Counted from the stretch's first letter, positions 1 through 38,837 are shown. The stretch: DNA of 64,000 nucleotides from Hyalella azteca (GCF_000764305.2 NW_025943855.1:248001-312000); one strand, 5' to 3'. Numbers and translations are program-made. The notes: generated from the sequence alone by a model not told the origin.

Positions 1-3000
1 AGTGCATTGACCGACTAGAAGAACGTACACCAACCTTCGAATGAGATGTGGACTAAAAGATAGGCAAAATATTTTAAGATCAGTAAATATTGTATATATT
101 TTGCTTTAGGAATAAAGAGAGTAAAAATATACAGAGTTTAGATCGGGAATTAACAAACCCTTATAGCATTAACTTCGATTTCGATAATTTAAGTTCACAA
201 GTAAGTTTTGAGCAGTAGAGCGCTTTTCTACTTCTGGAAAATTAAATGAAAAGAAATATTATATGTCGATAGTTTGATCAATGTCAATAAAATCCGCGGT
301 AAATTGAACAGATTGTATACTAAATAATAGGATTTAATTCATTCATATGGAAATGAAATCAGCTGATAAGCCAGCAGGATGGAATCAGTTATATATATTA
401 ATATAAATTCTTATTATCATTGACAGCTAATTGTAATCAGTGATAACAATTCTTTATCACTTTAGTGAATATAATGGCACCTGAATGCAATGCTTAATTA
501 TGTGCAGTATAAACGATTTTGTGACAGCAATCGAGTTATTCAGACCTGAGTTGGGGTCTAAAAACCGAATTCAATAAATGAGAAAAACATCCGTTAAATG
601 GACAATATTCCGTCGAAACTCAAATGCTGGGAGCAAAATTTGACTGATAATATTAGTAGTCTACAAAATTTCAATCGTAAAAGTAAACACGCCAGCTTTT
701 AAGTCTCATAAAGCACATCCCTTTCTTAAGTAAAATGAAGGTTTACTAGATTAGGCAGGACATTTAAAAAATCCAAAATGCAGTACAAATAATTGGATTT
801 GTCAATCACAACCACTAAGGAGAAAGTATCCCGCAAACAACGTGCTTGCATAAAGTTATCTATGGACATCAAATAAAATCTAAATAGTCTAATATGTAGA
901 ATTGTACAAATATATGAATGGATTAGGAACTGTACTATTGGTAGACTTGCCAGATTTAATGGATAGATTAGAGAACAAGAAGAGAATGGAAACAACTTGG
1001 ATTATTGCAATAATAACGCAGAAATATGTCGATAAACTCATATTAAATAATACTGAGTTAAACTATCCAGCTTTAGTACAGGGTTTCAACATAATAAATT
1101 GTCGCTCAATACCTGTAAACAGTATAAACAAAATAAAATCATTGTTACTGAAGCAATAACTTGAAAAACAGTTAACAATGTACCAGGAATCAATAAATTT
1201 ACAGTGAAGCAACACGAAGAAATCGAGCAGATCGAGTCCAGAGGTCGTAAAGTAAGTAATTTAATTTGATGGCAAGATTGAGTGCGATTACGTGACTGCT
1301 GTTCTTGAACGCAAACGCGAACACCCATTCTCATGGCTTTACTGTTCATTGAAATTCCTTGTTCACAAGTCTCCACTGCTTATAAGATATCACTGTTTGC
1401 AGCAATTTACTGATCGAAGGACTTCACTGTTCACAGTACTTTCCTGCTCGTAGAATTTCACTGGTCACTAAAATTCGGCTTAGTAGATTAGTGAAAGTTG
1501 ACTCAAGATTCATCCAAATTTTTAGATGCCTCACTATGTACAGACGAATTACACACCTAATAAAATTTAAAACTAAAGCTCCAAAAATATATGTGTTTCT
1601 AAATCCGATATCTCTTGAGACTATTTTACCCGTCAGTTAAATTTCAATAAAAGAACTTCGCACTATATGAATATACTGCAAATTTTGTCTTATTCGTACT
1701 TGCATGTGTTTATTAAGCTTTAATGATAACTGTCATGTTCAAATAGTCAACAAGGATAATCTTGCAACAATTGGTGCAAATCAAATACATGGGAAAGATA
1801 TAGTAACACTTAGTTTAGTTTTTCCACCGCGTGCTCAAAATAAAGGAAAAATCACGGCGTTTCTTATTGGTCGAAAATGTGATTTTGTCCAATGTCAAAT
1901 GTGATTTTTACCAAGTCTTGGTAACAGCGTCTAAAAAATCAAACGACATTTAAAAGTCGAATGCCAAAGAGGTAAAAAGGAATTCGCGATTCTTTCATAC
2001 AGAATTCATGCATTTAACAAAATAAATATAAAGTGATGCTCCTAATGATATCAAGAGTAAAATTTCATTCATAATATTCTGCAAACTTAAAATGAGCAGA
2101 AAATTTAACTTAGCTTAAAACTTGAAACCATGACACATTGCAATAACAAATTATAAACTCATAACTTAAACCGTGTCAATACAAATATATATTTTTTGAT
2201 GACGATTGTAATTTACATATGTCTTCCATTGTGGTCAACGGCCTCGGTATGTTGAAATTAACACAAAACATTTTTCCAGAGAGCAGATTGCCAAGCTTTG
2301 TTTCGCAATTGTTAGATCAGACTTAGGAACAAAGCTATTATTTATTATTTATATAATTAATTTATTCAGTATTAATACGCTTTGTGAAGGCTCTAAATGG
2401 TTCCTGCAACCCTATATGCAGTATATACGCTTCGAAGCAACTCAAGTCACAGCGATCATTCTGAAATCTTTCGCATCTAACAATTACATGTTTTACGTAT
2501 TATGTAATTACGTTTTTGTATCAGTGTTGTAATATGTAATGTTGTTTAATGAGTTTGAATTATTCAAATGAACGACTCTGTAAAATGGAATTTAAACACT
2601 TTTGTAATCTAATTCATCCCAAGAGATTGTTGGGATAAACTTTTTGTGTCACATCATTCAGAAATGAGCCCACGTACTTCAGTTTCAGTTTTCAAAATAA
2701 GCGCAAATACTTTAAAATATGTTTAATTAAACATGTCATTTTAACCAAATTATGCATAGAACTAATATTTACACGATTATAATGTAAAATCTTTTAAAAT
2801 AAATTTGGACATCATGATTATAAAGTACTTAGTCGTACTTTTTGATTGGTACGCATGTCTCAATTAAATGACGTAGTTGCCTATATAGTTAAATACTCAT
2901 GACATAAAATGATTTATTATTATTATTATTATTCGAAGCAGTTATCGTGGCATCTGGTACAAATTAACTTTCGAGGGCACGTCACACATAAGTTTAATAG

Positions 3001-3697
3001 CAAGCGAAAAGTAAATAGACACGAGGAAGAATGAGAATCGATAAAAATAACTAAGCACTTAATTCATAGGCTCTACTAAATTCAAAACTATGAGTTACAA
3101 TTCAATTCACCTGATGAATCGAACATTACTTCGCTCTCCAGTAAATTGCGAATATGTATATTCACCAAAACAAAACAAGAAATACGAATTAATCACAACC
3201 GAATTTAAATAAGCACTCAAACATTATTGAATGAACTTTCTAAAAAAGTAGAACATGTCGAGAAAAAGAACTGTGACCACGATCTTTTGCAGTGTAAGAC
3301 TCCTTAGTGCTATTCGTGATAAAAGCACCCCTCGACATCAGATCTTTACAAAACAAATGAGGCTTGGCAGCCTTTCGAACTTGCATTGATCGGCTTCGAG
3401 TTTGAAAAAGCCTCTGTGGCCTAATTGCAAAGGTGATACTTCAGCAAAACCTCGTATATTGAAGCCTGAAAATTACTAAAACGAATAGTTCATGGGTGAA
3501 CTTATTGTATTTAATTTTCGGCAGGATAATGAATTAACATAAGCGAACGGTTAATCTAAAAAAAACATAAAATAGGCTTTGCCATGCCGAAAATGCATAC
3601 GACAAGTTGTCGGGCACATTAAATACAAAATTTCAAAAATCTTCTGACAAGTTTTTGAAGGTCAAACACAGATATTGATTGCAGACAATCAATTCCT
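1..3697. other. 3' flanking/intergenic DNA, no gene seen
   Basis: This AT-rich stretch lies downstream of the minus-strand STK32 gene. Open frames are short and look random, with no recognisable domain. A short ATT microsatellite sits near 2910-2935. A candidate poly(A) signal for STK32, ATTAAA on the minus strand, is at 3510-3515, about 190 bp past the stop. Nothing else is supported. Confidence 0.6.
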
Positions 3698-28755
<25,058 letters not shown>

Positions 28756-30750
28756 GGTGAAATAAATGAATAAATAAATAAATAAGTGATCTTGATACTT
28801 TACGCATCTGCTGATAGCTGCCGATGATCACAGAACGAACATCTAAATTATGATTAGATTAATTATTCTTTCCATTTTTCATTCAGTTAATAGTTAGATA
28901 ATTCGATGCAACTGAACATGTAAACATTTTCTCTGAATGCAAGCCCGAGACATCTTCTTCCACTGTGAGTGATATGACATCGATACTAAAGCTTCAAGTC
29001 ATATATTTCTAATAATTTAAGCCTTATAATGCTCGTCACTTTAGAACTGAAATTAACTGAACGTCTATGAAAATTTTCAAACTAATATTTAAATCAACAA
29101 GAATATCAGGCATATATTGCCAGGCTTCGTTTCCTGCCTGAGGATTTCGTGTTCGTAAATTTTGGTTCACTGGAATAACGGCCGCAGGCTACGGAAATTC
29201 TCGGGTAACTTCCGAAGAGTAAATGTAGCCAAATGATCAGCAGGCCAACACATGAGAACTTTTCAAGCGCACACATCGCTTCGAGACGTTCAGGCTAGTA
29301 TTTCCAGCTTTATAAAACTCTGTAGGCTGCAAGATTCCTTCGAGTGAGGGAAATAGTTTTTTTCAATAAATTTCAATGGAATCTTCATATATGATCCGTC
29401 ATTTATTCAGTGATAGATAAATAGAAATAAATTCACGAAAGAGACGTACAAATTTCACTGAATCACAAAGTCATGTAATCGCACTTATTTTCAGTTCATA
29501 GAATCAAAACGTAATCTGCAAATAAAAATACATTATAAATTAAATAAATTAAAGCCAATAACGGGTTGGAAAATCCATTATATACTGGAAATTCTTCATT
29601 ATAAGCTGCGAATCATGCAAATTAAGTACACTGGTAACTCATTCAAATGACTTCCCAGCACACTTCTTTCCCAGTATTTAATGTCTTCAACGCAATTGAC
29701 GTCGGGTAGAGGCGTACCGCGCACTGCACTGAACGCAACAAACAACTTAATATAATGGAGAAAATTACATATGTCCAAATTTACCCAAGCTTAAATATGA
29801 ATTAGACAAAAAAAAAGAGAAAAACAATAGATAAGTATCAACAAAAAAATAATAATAGAAAAAATGGGAGGTGATGGAGAGAACTGTATAGGGTGGTGAG
29901 AATAGAGGGAATTGGAAGAAAATAGGAGTAGAAAAGAAGAGAATATAGGGAGAAGAAAGCCCCATTTGCCCTCGCCTGGGCCCTCATTTCTCACCAGGGC
30001 GTGGCTCCCTCAGCGACACTCAAATTTTGTTCGAAAACAAAAGCCGATGGAAATAAACAGACAAAAAGCCTAATGAAAAAACATGAACAAGAACGTGAGG
30101 ACGTAGGAAACAAAATATAAATAGACGATAAACACTAAGGCAAGTTATGAAAAATAAAAATAGGAGTAGATCACGACAAAGTCTTAAAATAATTAAATTA
30201 TAAGCTGCATCGGAATCTCGAAACAAACATATTAGTCGATTGTACCGTTCACGCTCAAACACAACGATCTGTATAAAAATTGTTAACAAAACCAAGCAGC
30301 AGAAAATATCAAAAGAAACATAAAAAAGTGGAAATAGTAAAAAAATAAGAACATAGACAATATATTATGCGAGTTTATAGCCACTGCGTTGAAAAGAGAA
30401 TACGAATATACATATTATTCAGCTCATTTTCTGCCTAACTAGGAGAAGTATTGTTACTTTGTTGTTACTGCACTCAATACAATTGGCAGACCATTAAAAA
30501 ATTACTTAAGAAAGTATGAAATATTTTCACAAGCGCTCAAGGGTTGCGTGTACCAATTATATATTAATTATCGGTACAAATCAGCTCGCGCACGCAAGGT
30601 TCTTGAGAACTTTTCCGATGCCGGCAAAAGTCTTTGCGGACGATAAGCCCGATAATTGGACCATAAATCGAGCATAAGAGTCCGCTTGCTTGTGACGCTT
30701 CATGTCGGAGTAACGAGTATTGCTGCTTCCGAGCGGCAATACTACGTAAC
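28756..30750. other. Upstream region of STK32, no clear promoter
   Basis: TTTATTTATTTA-rich sequence directly precedes the ATG on the gene strand. I see no TATA box or CpG island I would defend, and no coding potential in the open frames at 29.7-30.3 kb (low-complexity A/G-rich plus strand). Confidence 0.5.
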
Positions 30751-30955
30751 GGGCAATACCGCAGTAACAGCAGTATCTCCGATACCGCAGTGACAGCAAT
30801 ACCTCCAATACCGCAGTGACAGCAATACCTGCAATACCGCAGTGACAGCAATACCTGCAATACCGCAGTGACAGCAATACCTCCAATACCGCAGTGACAG
30901 CAATACCTCCAATACCGCAGTGACAGCAATACCTGCTGCATCACAGTGACAGCAA
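30751..30955. repeat. 26-bp tandem array, about 7 copies
   Basis: Unit TACCGCAGTGACAGCAATAC plus CTCCAA or CTGCAA. Minus-strand open frames over it read repeated CHCGIGGI-type residues and are repeat artefacts. Confidence 0.88.
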
Positions 30956-31291
30956 TTTTTACATACATAATATACAATATGCTATGCAAATGCTATGGCT
31001 AAACATGGCTATTGCTCATACAATGCTAGGCTGCACCAATGCTCGTAAGAATAAAACATCCACGTTAATGAACCAACATCAACAACATCAACAGGGTCCC
31101 TAGCCCGCATCCGCTCGGTGACACCTGCGTCTTGTCTTCGTCTTCTGTCTGCGTCGTCTTTATTGTCAGCGTCTAGTCTGTTTTTTCTGTCTGCACAATA
31201 CGTGGGCGTCTAGTCTGCTGTTTCCGTTTTCTTCTTCTTCCTGCCTCTTTTGTCTGCGCCTTCCGTCTGCGTATTCTGTCTGTTGTATATA

Positions 31292-32127
31292 CAGGGTGTC
31301 CCAAAAAAACGATACTCAACTTTGAATGGCTGTAACTCGAAAAGTAATAGAGTTAAAAAAAATTGAAAGGTCAGAATTTGTTCCCTATGTTTTTCTCCAT
31401 CTCTCCACCAAAAATCAGACAGATCGATGTAGCCATAAGCGTTTGATAGAACTTTCAGTGACATGTGCTAAAATCGTGCTTGCGCAAAGTTTTAGTAAGA
31501 TTATTTTGCATAATCATTACGTTGTCTTGACATGTTTTCTTTTCGCTGTTTTATTTTTTAGCGCATTTTCTCATTTATGAAAAATGCACTATTGTGCTCG
31601 CCAACCAAAGATTGTCATGATTGCCTCTCACCAAAGATTGTCATGATTGCCTCTCACCAAAGATTGCCATGTTTTTGTCTCACCAAAGATACAAAAAATG
31701 TAACTCAGTACTCACTGCAGTGAGTGACAGAGAGCGCATTTTCTCGCCGACGAAAACATGAAATCACGGATGGACAGACAGACGGACAGACAGACGGACA
31801 GACGGACGGACGGACATGGCGAGCACAATAGTGTATTTTTTCATTAATGAGAAAATGCGCTAAAAATCAAACAGCGAAAAGAAAACATGTCAAGACAACG
31901 TAATGATTATGCAAAATGATCTTACTAAAACTTTGAGCAAGCACGATTTTAGCACATGTCACTGAAAGTTCTATCAAACGCTTATGGCTACATCGATCTG
32001 TCTGATTTTTGGTGGAGAGATGCAAAAAAACATAGGGAACAAATCCTGACCTTTCAAAATTTTTAACTCTATTACTTTTCGAGTTACAGCCATTCAAAGT
32101 TGGTATCGTTTTTTTTGGGACACCCTG
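31292..32127. mobile_element. 836-bp foldback transposon with about 320-bp inverted arms, TA-flanked
   Basis: The ends are CAGGGTGTCCCAAAAAAACG and its complement, each next to a TA. The arms (about 31292-31612 and 31815-32127) are near-perfect reverse complements. The centre has three AACCAAAGATTGTCATGATT-like units and a GACAGACG microsatellite (about 31770-31815). The TA target and ends suggest a Tc1/mariner-related non-autonomous element. The arms' open frames mirror each other and encode nothing recognisable. Confidence 0.85.
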
Positions 32128-32298
32128 TATAATGACGTGTTTCTCATGCAATGCTAACATTGATTATCATACGCATTCTTGAATAAATAACTAATTAATT
32201 AATTATTCATTATACTCTTTCTTACGAGCTCCGCAGTCACAGTCAACGACCAGCTTGAATTCACGTGACCAGGATAAAATTTTTGGCTGAAAATAAAC

Positions 32299-32344
32299 AT
32301 GAGCGTTCCCATGGTTGAATTATTAATTCAACCATGAGCGTTCC
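32299..32344. repeat. Small palindrome flanked by a 12-bp direct repeat
   Basis: A perfect 12-bp stem, CATGGTTGAATT (32310-32321), has a 3-nt loop and complement at 32325-32336. CATGAGCGTTCC occurs at both outer edges. Confidence 0.7.
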
Positions 32345-33399
32345 TACATCATTACAATTTATTTAAAATATGTCTCTGTTGAATAATATCATTTAATTAT
32401 TTCCCGAGTCATTAATAATAAGCCAAACTAGCAGATTAGCCACACGCTGCCCGGCATCGATAATTCTTGATGGATAATTCCTGCGTCTCGTGGGATTAAT
32501 ACTTCATCCCACGAAATAAAATTAAAACTAATGTAGGCCAATAGAAGAAAGACTAGTTCACTCACATTTCACATAAAACTTTCAATAAATTATCGATGCA
32601 AAATGCAGAGATACTTTTTTTAGTCTACTATATAGATTCAATTTATAAATACCAATTTGCAAATGCGATTTCTTTTCTTAATATAATCCTTGCCTGACAG
32701 TTTTGCAATGATGTTCTATTCTTTCACATAAATAAAAATTTGAGGTTCACCAAATTTAAGCATGCAATCAAAACATTCAAATACCACCGAGCAAGTTTAA
32801 TGAGCACAACTTCTTTGCATGAGCACGATTTATAGAAAGTTTTAATGATGGTCAAGTTTTGCACAGTCATAACGTTCCTATATACATTGACAGCAGTGAC
32901 GACAGCTCGTAATTTGCCACCCGCAGTAACGAAAAACACAAAAACAAATTAGTAAATAATACAGCCATGTTTTCGACTGATAACAAAAAAGATCTCAGGT
33001 TCATGGGAAACGAACCCCATCTTAGAGCAGAAATTAAAATGAACATATAGGAGCTTATGGTTTTGTACCCTTTACTTCCCTTCACAATCAAAATCATCAA
33101 TCAATGTACCCAAATCATCCCTTCACATTCAAGGCAGAGTATAAAGCAACAGAAATGAATTTTTCCATTTCATGATAGTTGTGATCAACAGCAACAGTTT
33201 ATGCGACAAATTTTTCGGCAAGACTCAGGATTGATTTTTGCGATTTGAACGTCAGTTTCATAAAAGTTGTGCGGCCGAGTCGCGCGAGATCTAAGCGACC
33301 GCATTGGGAGTGAGCTTTGCAAGACGACCGCCGACAGTGCGACTTGACGATAGAAGAGCAGCGGCAAGTGAAACTTAAACTGTTAGTACAGCAGTGTAA

Positions 33400-33615
33400 A
33401 CTTCATCCTGAACTGCAGCATAAACTGCGGCCTGAACTGCAGCGTAAACAGCGACTTCAACTGCAGTGTAAACAGCGGCCTGAAATGCAGCGTAAACTGC
33501 GGCCTGAACTGCAGCGTAAACAGCGGCCTGAACTGCAGTGTAAACAGCGGCCTGAAATGCAGTGTAAACAGCGGCCTGAACTGCAGCGTAAACAGCGCGC
33601 TCAGAAGCAGCGTGC
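33400..33615. repeat. 24-bp tandem array, about 9 copies
   Basis: Unit CGGCCTGAACTGCAGCGTAA plus ACAG, with variants. The plus-frame ORF over it (KQRPELQR repeats) is a consequence of the 24-bp period. Confidence 0.85.
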
Positions 33616-33674
33616 GCGCCGACTTATCGTCAACAGGATGCGAGCAGCTGTGCGTGTGTAAGCTACAGTTTAGG

Positions 33675-34560
33675 CATATGCTCTCTGCGCACATGTTCTC
33701 TGCGCACATGTTCTCTGCGCACATGTTCTTTGTGCACATGTTCTCTGCGCACATGTTCTCTGTGCACATGTTCTCGGCGCACATGTTCTCTGCGCACATG
33801 TTCTTTGCGAACATGTTTTCTATGTGCATGTTCTCGGTGCACATGTTCCCTGTGCACATGTTCTCTGTGCACATGTTCTCTGTGCACATGAACTCTGTGC
33901 ACATGTTCTTTGTGCACATGTTCTCTGTACACATGTTCTCTGTGCACATGAACTCTGTGCACATGTTCTCTGTACACATGTTCTCTGTACACATGTTCTC
34001 TGTGCACATGTTCCCTGTGCACATGTTCTCTGTGCACATGTTCTCTGTGCACATGAACTCTGTGCACATGTTCTTTGTGCACATGTTCTCTGTACACATG
34101 TTCTCTGTGCACATGAACTCTGTGCACATGTTCTCTGTACACATGTTCTCTGTACACATGTTCTCTGTGCACATGTTCTCTGTGCACATGTTCTCTGTAC
34201 ACATGTTCTCTGTGCACATGAACTCTGTGCACATGTTCTTTGTGCACATGTTCTCTGTACACATGTTCTCTGTGCACATGAACTCTGTGCACATGTTCTC
34301 TGTACACATGTTCTCTGTACACATGTTCTCTGTGCACATGTTCTCTGTGCACATGTTCTCTGTACACATGTTCTCTGTGCACATGAACTCTGTGCACATG
34401 TTCTTTGTGCACATGTTCTTTGTGCACATGTTCTTTGTACACATGTTCTTTGTGCACATGTTCTCTGCGCACATGTTCTCTGCGCACATGTTATTTGCGC
34501 ACATTTTCTTTATGTACATGTTCTCTGGGCCCATGTTCTCTGCGTACATGTGCAGCACTC
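33675..34560. repeat. 15-bp minisatellite, about 58 copies, open in several frames on both strands
   Basis: Unit ACATGTTCTCTGTGC with CGC, TAC, AACTC and TTTG variants. It embeds the palindromes ACATGT and TGTGCACA. The variants form a higher-order order of about 240 bp (the run with AACTC, TTTG and two TAC units recurs three times). The 15-bp period, free of stops, explains frames of up to 391 codons on both strands; I do not call a gene. Confidence 0.93.
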
Positions 34561-34599
34561 GTTTCGGTGTTCATGCTTTGATAACTGTTGGTTAACTCG

Positions 34600-36900
34600 A
34601 TATTTTTTCCTGGAATATTTTCCCAGGTTTGGTTGAGAAGTTCAGTACAGATACAATCGAGGATAAACTTTTACATTTCTTGCGTTATTTATTCATAAAT
34701 TTCCAAGTGTAAATTTTACTTTATGTTAAGTGAATGCTAATTTCTCATATAAGCGTTTTTTAATCAGGGTTCATGATTTATATAAAAGAGTTTAGGTCAG
34801 GGCTGATTGTTAAATATAGACAACAAATTCCAATTATCTTGCTCAAAATTTCGAGACTATTTGAATATTCCAATTAGTTTACTAAATAAATGCAAACCAT
34901 CTTCACTGGCACAGTCCACAGATAATAATAATATAATCATTTTTTTTGTTCTTGCATCAAGAGTCATAAAAAGCGTTCTAGACACGCATGGATGCACCTC
35001 TCAGGCACGCTGCCAAGCTACAGAACGGAACTTCTTTAGTATTGCAAGGAAAACCCTCGAAGCTCTGTGGTAAGTTTCGTATATTAATCGTCCATAACTA
35101 GAATGTCAACCCCATTGTTACTCGGTACGTATAAATATAATTTCTGCTTGTCCGATTGGCATTCATAATTATGAATTTATAAATTGTATTTAAAAGAATT
35201 ACAGGAAAACTCGTGAAAATCTTGATATGACTATCGCTTTTAAAAATAAAAGTATTTAAAAACGATTCTCTAAAAATGAAACGAAAGCCATTTCACTATA
35301 TTAATCTCATGTGCAATGAATCACAAACAAAATAAATTTCAATTGTTAAATTCAAGCCCCGCTTAGCAATAATTCATGACTCCACATTTGTGCATAAATT
35401 CTTAGGTCCAGGTATTATCTGTATACATTAAATAACGCATTCAAATAAACGCTACATATTTCAAGTACGGCGTCTCAAGCACAAAATATTCGACAATCCT
35501 TGATTTGTTGATTTCGTTCATTTGAATCCCTTTAATTACTTTCACGTTAAACTTATTTTTAATGATGAAAGACCCGTTTATGCTCGCAATTTAAATTGAA
35601 CTCCTGTTGAGAAACCTCTTACTTATTTGTCAATATTTTTGTTGGACAATTGGCACCGTAAATACATGTACTGTTCGGGCGTCAATCCACAATAAACCAT
35701 AGATAAATCATTTGAAGAATCCTCGATAACTGAGTTAAATTGATATATATAGAGAGTACAGCAAGGCATTGCAAAACTGAGAGAACAAGATTGCATCGTA
35801 TATTGAAAATTTATTTTCAAATAGTACACATACTGTAAATTCAATTTAGAAGATGCAATTTTTTTGCAATTGGAAACGTGAATCGGGTTTGTGTTACATC
35901 TTCTATGTAAGATTATGCGTGAGCAGGTCTTTATTGAATTAGAATTCTTCAACTTTATTATTATTGACGGACTTCGATATGATTGTGGTTGGGATAAATG
36001 GGAAGGGATCTACCATCGAGACCAGGCAATGTAATATACTATATACTACTATACTATACACTATACTACTATATACGTGAAATTTCTAAAATGTAATTAG
36101 TATTGTGAATATTTTCTATATATTTTCAGTTACAACACAAGTATTCAAAATATTAATGGGACGCATATCCTTTTTTTCTGTCTTCGCCACATGCCCAGTC
36201 ATACTAGTAAACAAGATATTGTTTGTAAATAAATGTAAATGATTAGAACAATCTGTGATCTTGAGTCAAGATCCAATGTTAATTACAGTTTATACAAATT
36301 ATCAAAGTTTTCTTAGAGGAGGAGCAAACACATAAATTTGGTGTTCATCAATCTTGAAATATTTGACCTTCATCGTCAATTGTGAGAAAATCATTCAAGA
36401 CTCTTGTTGCAAATTTAAATACATGCTTTCATTCATCCAAGTCGCGATTCATGGATGAAATATTCGAGACAGTGTTAAAAAATAATCAAACTTAGATTTG
36501 CACTATGTTCAACACAATTCAACTAGCAACATCAGCCTAAAGTATGGATTTAATTTAGACTGAAAATTAGAACAGAATTTATTTTCAAAATATCAATTAA
36601 ATCCTCGATAATATCGCATTATTTTCTTAACATGATCAATTTTCTGACACGTTCCCGCTCTGAGAGTCACTATGTCACCGTAACCCACAAAAAATGACAG
36701 CTTGACACTGCAAGGTTGATAGATATTTTTTTAATGAACAAGTTTTTGGCCTTTGCCCATGGGAGTTGAGATAATTCAGGAACACGAGTCAAGATTTATG
36801 TTAACCAAAATCGTCATGCAAACACCTAATTAAAATATATTTAAATATTTTTAAAGGACGAAATCGTATCAGGCAATAACAAGTGAATGATTACAAACAT
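34600..36900. other. Intergenic, nothing recognised
   Basis: AT-rich sequence with only short random open frames, and a short ATACTATA run near 36030-36075. Confidence 0.55.
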
Positions 36901-36902
36901 AT

Positions 36903-37048
36903 AAGAACCAGTCACTGTTTCAATAGTGAAGCAAAAGAACCAGTCACTGTTTCAATAGTGAAGCATAAGAACCAGTCACTGTTTCAATAGTGAGGCATAA
37001 GAACCAGTCACTGTTTCAATAGTGAAGCATAAGAACCAGTCACTGTAT
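36903..37048. repeat. 32-bp tandem array with hairpin core, about 4.5 copies
   Basis: Unit AAGAACCAGTCACTGTTTCA plus ATAGTGAAGCAT. CACTGTTTCAATAGTG can form a 4-bp-stem hairpin in each unit. The units are directly adjoining, with no unique spacers. Confidence 0.88.
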
Positions 37049-37702
37049 GCCGCAAGTGAGCGCCACGCACACATCCACCTCACAGCGGTGCGCCAGAGCC
37101 ACTGAAATATTTAGCCCATGGACACCAGGGTTCTGTTTTATCAGATTCTAACAGAAACCTTCGTGAAGCGCAAATATATTTTTTAATACGATTTTATTTT
37201 CAATTATTTCTTCTGCAATAGATAGTTGCCCATAAATAAATCCCTCTAAACTATGCGCTATACGCATAATTAAATAATCGCTTAAACCTAAGAAAGCATT
37301 TCTTACTTGAAGCTTTTTTCTGGACGTTTTTGAATTTCAAAAAATTACAATTTTGAACCGAAAATGTCTCCATAAGCTGTACGAATGACCGGCGAGCGGC
37401 GCGGCCGGCTATTTGTCTTCATATGAAGAGTCGGCAAGAGCAACAGGTGGATGAAGTGTCCTCGCCCTCGCGTCGCAATTTGTAGACCACATGCAATATT
37501 CGGCGTACAGAGTAATGATGTGTAAATAAAATTTTTCTGCAAAACAAACGTATGTGAAAGTTAGACAAAAAATGGAATAATTGAGTCAATTTATCAACGA
37601 AACTACACATCTCTGTGCATATGGATCGTAGAATTCAATTTTAAAGCGCACTTCTAGCTAGTTAAAGGGGATACAAAATTTTTATTTATTTTAGATTTAA
37701 AC

Positions 37703-37850
37703 GGACGGTTAAGCACAGCAGAATTGTAGCAGTGAGTTGCAAGTTCGAGACCTCAAAATGCTGTGAATGTTCTGCGATGTTAAGAATCGGCGACAGGCCT
37801 ACGGCCTAATAAACGCTGAAACCGCTATTAATATTATTATTATATTATTA
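37703..37850 (+). repeat. tRNA-derived SINE copy
   Basis: GACGGTTAAGCACAGCAGAA head, B-box-like GTTCGAGACCTC, body AAGAATCGGCGACAGGCC and an (ATT)n tail. It matches the minus-strand copy at 7931-8066. Confidence 0.62.
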
Positions 37851-38182
37851 TAAACCCGGTAGACCTCTCAAGATACTCGAGCATGAATCCTTGTTCACGG
37901 ATGAAGTATGATGTTATCAACATGCGTGAAATTGATTGAATCAAGGTTGAACTTTATAATTAGTTTAACCATGGGTTGAATAAGGTATTTGGTGGACGCT
38001 CTGCCTGCGTTTCCTCAAGATCCCTCTTGTTCGGGCGACTTCCAATACTCCAATAATCGATAATATGTGTGGTCGCAAGACCTCGCTGTTGATTAGAATC
38101 CTGGTTCATTACAGTGAACATTCATCTCGGTATAGCCGCGGGCTTCATTTAGCATTGACGGCATCTCAGTTCCTTGTCAATA

Positions 38183-38300
38183 ATTATGATGCATTTAATT
38201 CAGAGTCCAAAGATTGGAGCAGTGTGTTGCGAATTCGAAATCCCAGCAAACTGTGAGAATTCTACGATGTCAAGAATCGACGACAGGCCAGATTTGGCCT
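38183..38300 (+). repeat. Diverged SINE copy
   Basis: Contains TTGCGAATTCGAAATCCC (B-box position) and CAAGAATCGACGACAGGCC, clearly related to the SINE at 37703 but mutated. A further tail fragment (GGCCTGTCGCCGATTCTTTT) lies at about 38748-38770 in reverse. Confidence 0.5.
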
Positions 38301-38799
38301 CTTCAGTGCTGACACTACCTCTATTGTATGCCACTTCATTCATCAACATGTGTTACTGTGTTGTTTCATGCAACAAGATTTGTTACTTCATTCATCGAAA
38401 TGTATGGTTTTCATTCATCACCAATGCTGCACGATGAAAAGACAAAATTCTCGAAGACACAGGATGGCGGTAGCGATAATGCGATTAGGTATAGACATTC
38501 ATTCTCTAACCATGGCATGAACGAATAAACGCTGGATATCCTTAAATTAATCGACTCAAGCTTGCGGCATATTGACTATTGAAGGCTTTGCCGCGCGATC
38601 ACATCGACACTTTTAGGACGAATTTTTGGGACGATTTCGGGAACGAATTTAAACAGCAGGTTTTCCACGCATAGGTTTGTTAAATCGAAACCGATCAACA
38701 TAACATAACATAACATAGTGATGTCGGCTCTGAAGTGTAGGCCTGATGTGGCCTGTCGCCGATTCTTTTCCATTTCGTGCCTTGTTCATAGATCTAAAC

Positions 38800-38837
38800 C
38801 TGTCTCTTATACACATCTAGATGTGTATAAGAGACAG
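38800..38837. other. Nextera mate-pair junction adapter (assembly artefact)
   Basis: The 19-mer CTGTCTCTTATACACATCT (Tn5 mosaic end as used in Nextera kits) is followed directly by its exact reverse complement. This 38-bp sequence is the circularisation junction of Nextera mate-pair libraries, not genomic DNA. The plus-strand frame across it gives the tell-tale residues SYTHLDVYKRQ. Continuity of the two flanks should not be trusted. Confidence 0.97.

Noticed and set aside
33383..34636. ORFs of 270-391 codons on both strands
   Set aside because: They are made wholly of the 15-bp (and adjoining 24-bp) repeat units; stop-free periods divisible by three create them. No domain, no splice context.
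36903..37048. CRISPR-like series with hairpin-forming repeats
   Set aside because: Units are directly adjoining with no unique spacers, in a eukaryotic genome without cas genes; it is a plain minisatellite.
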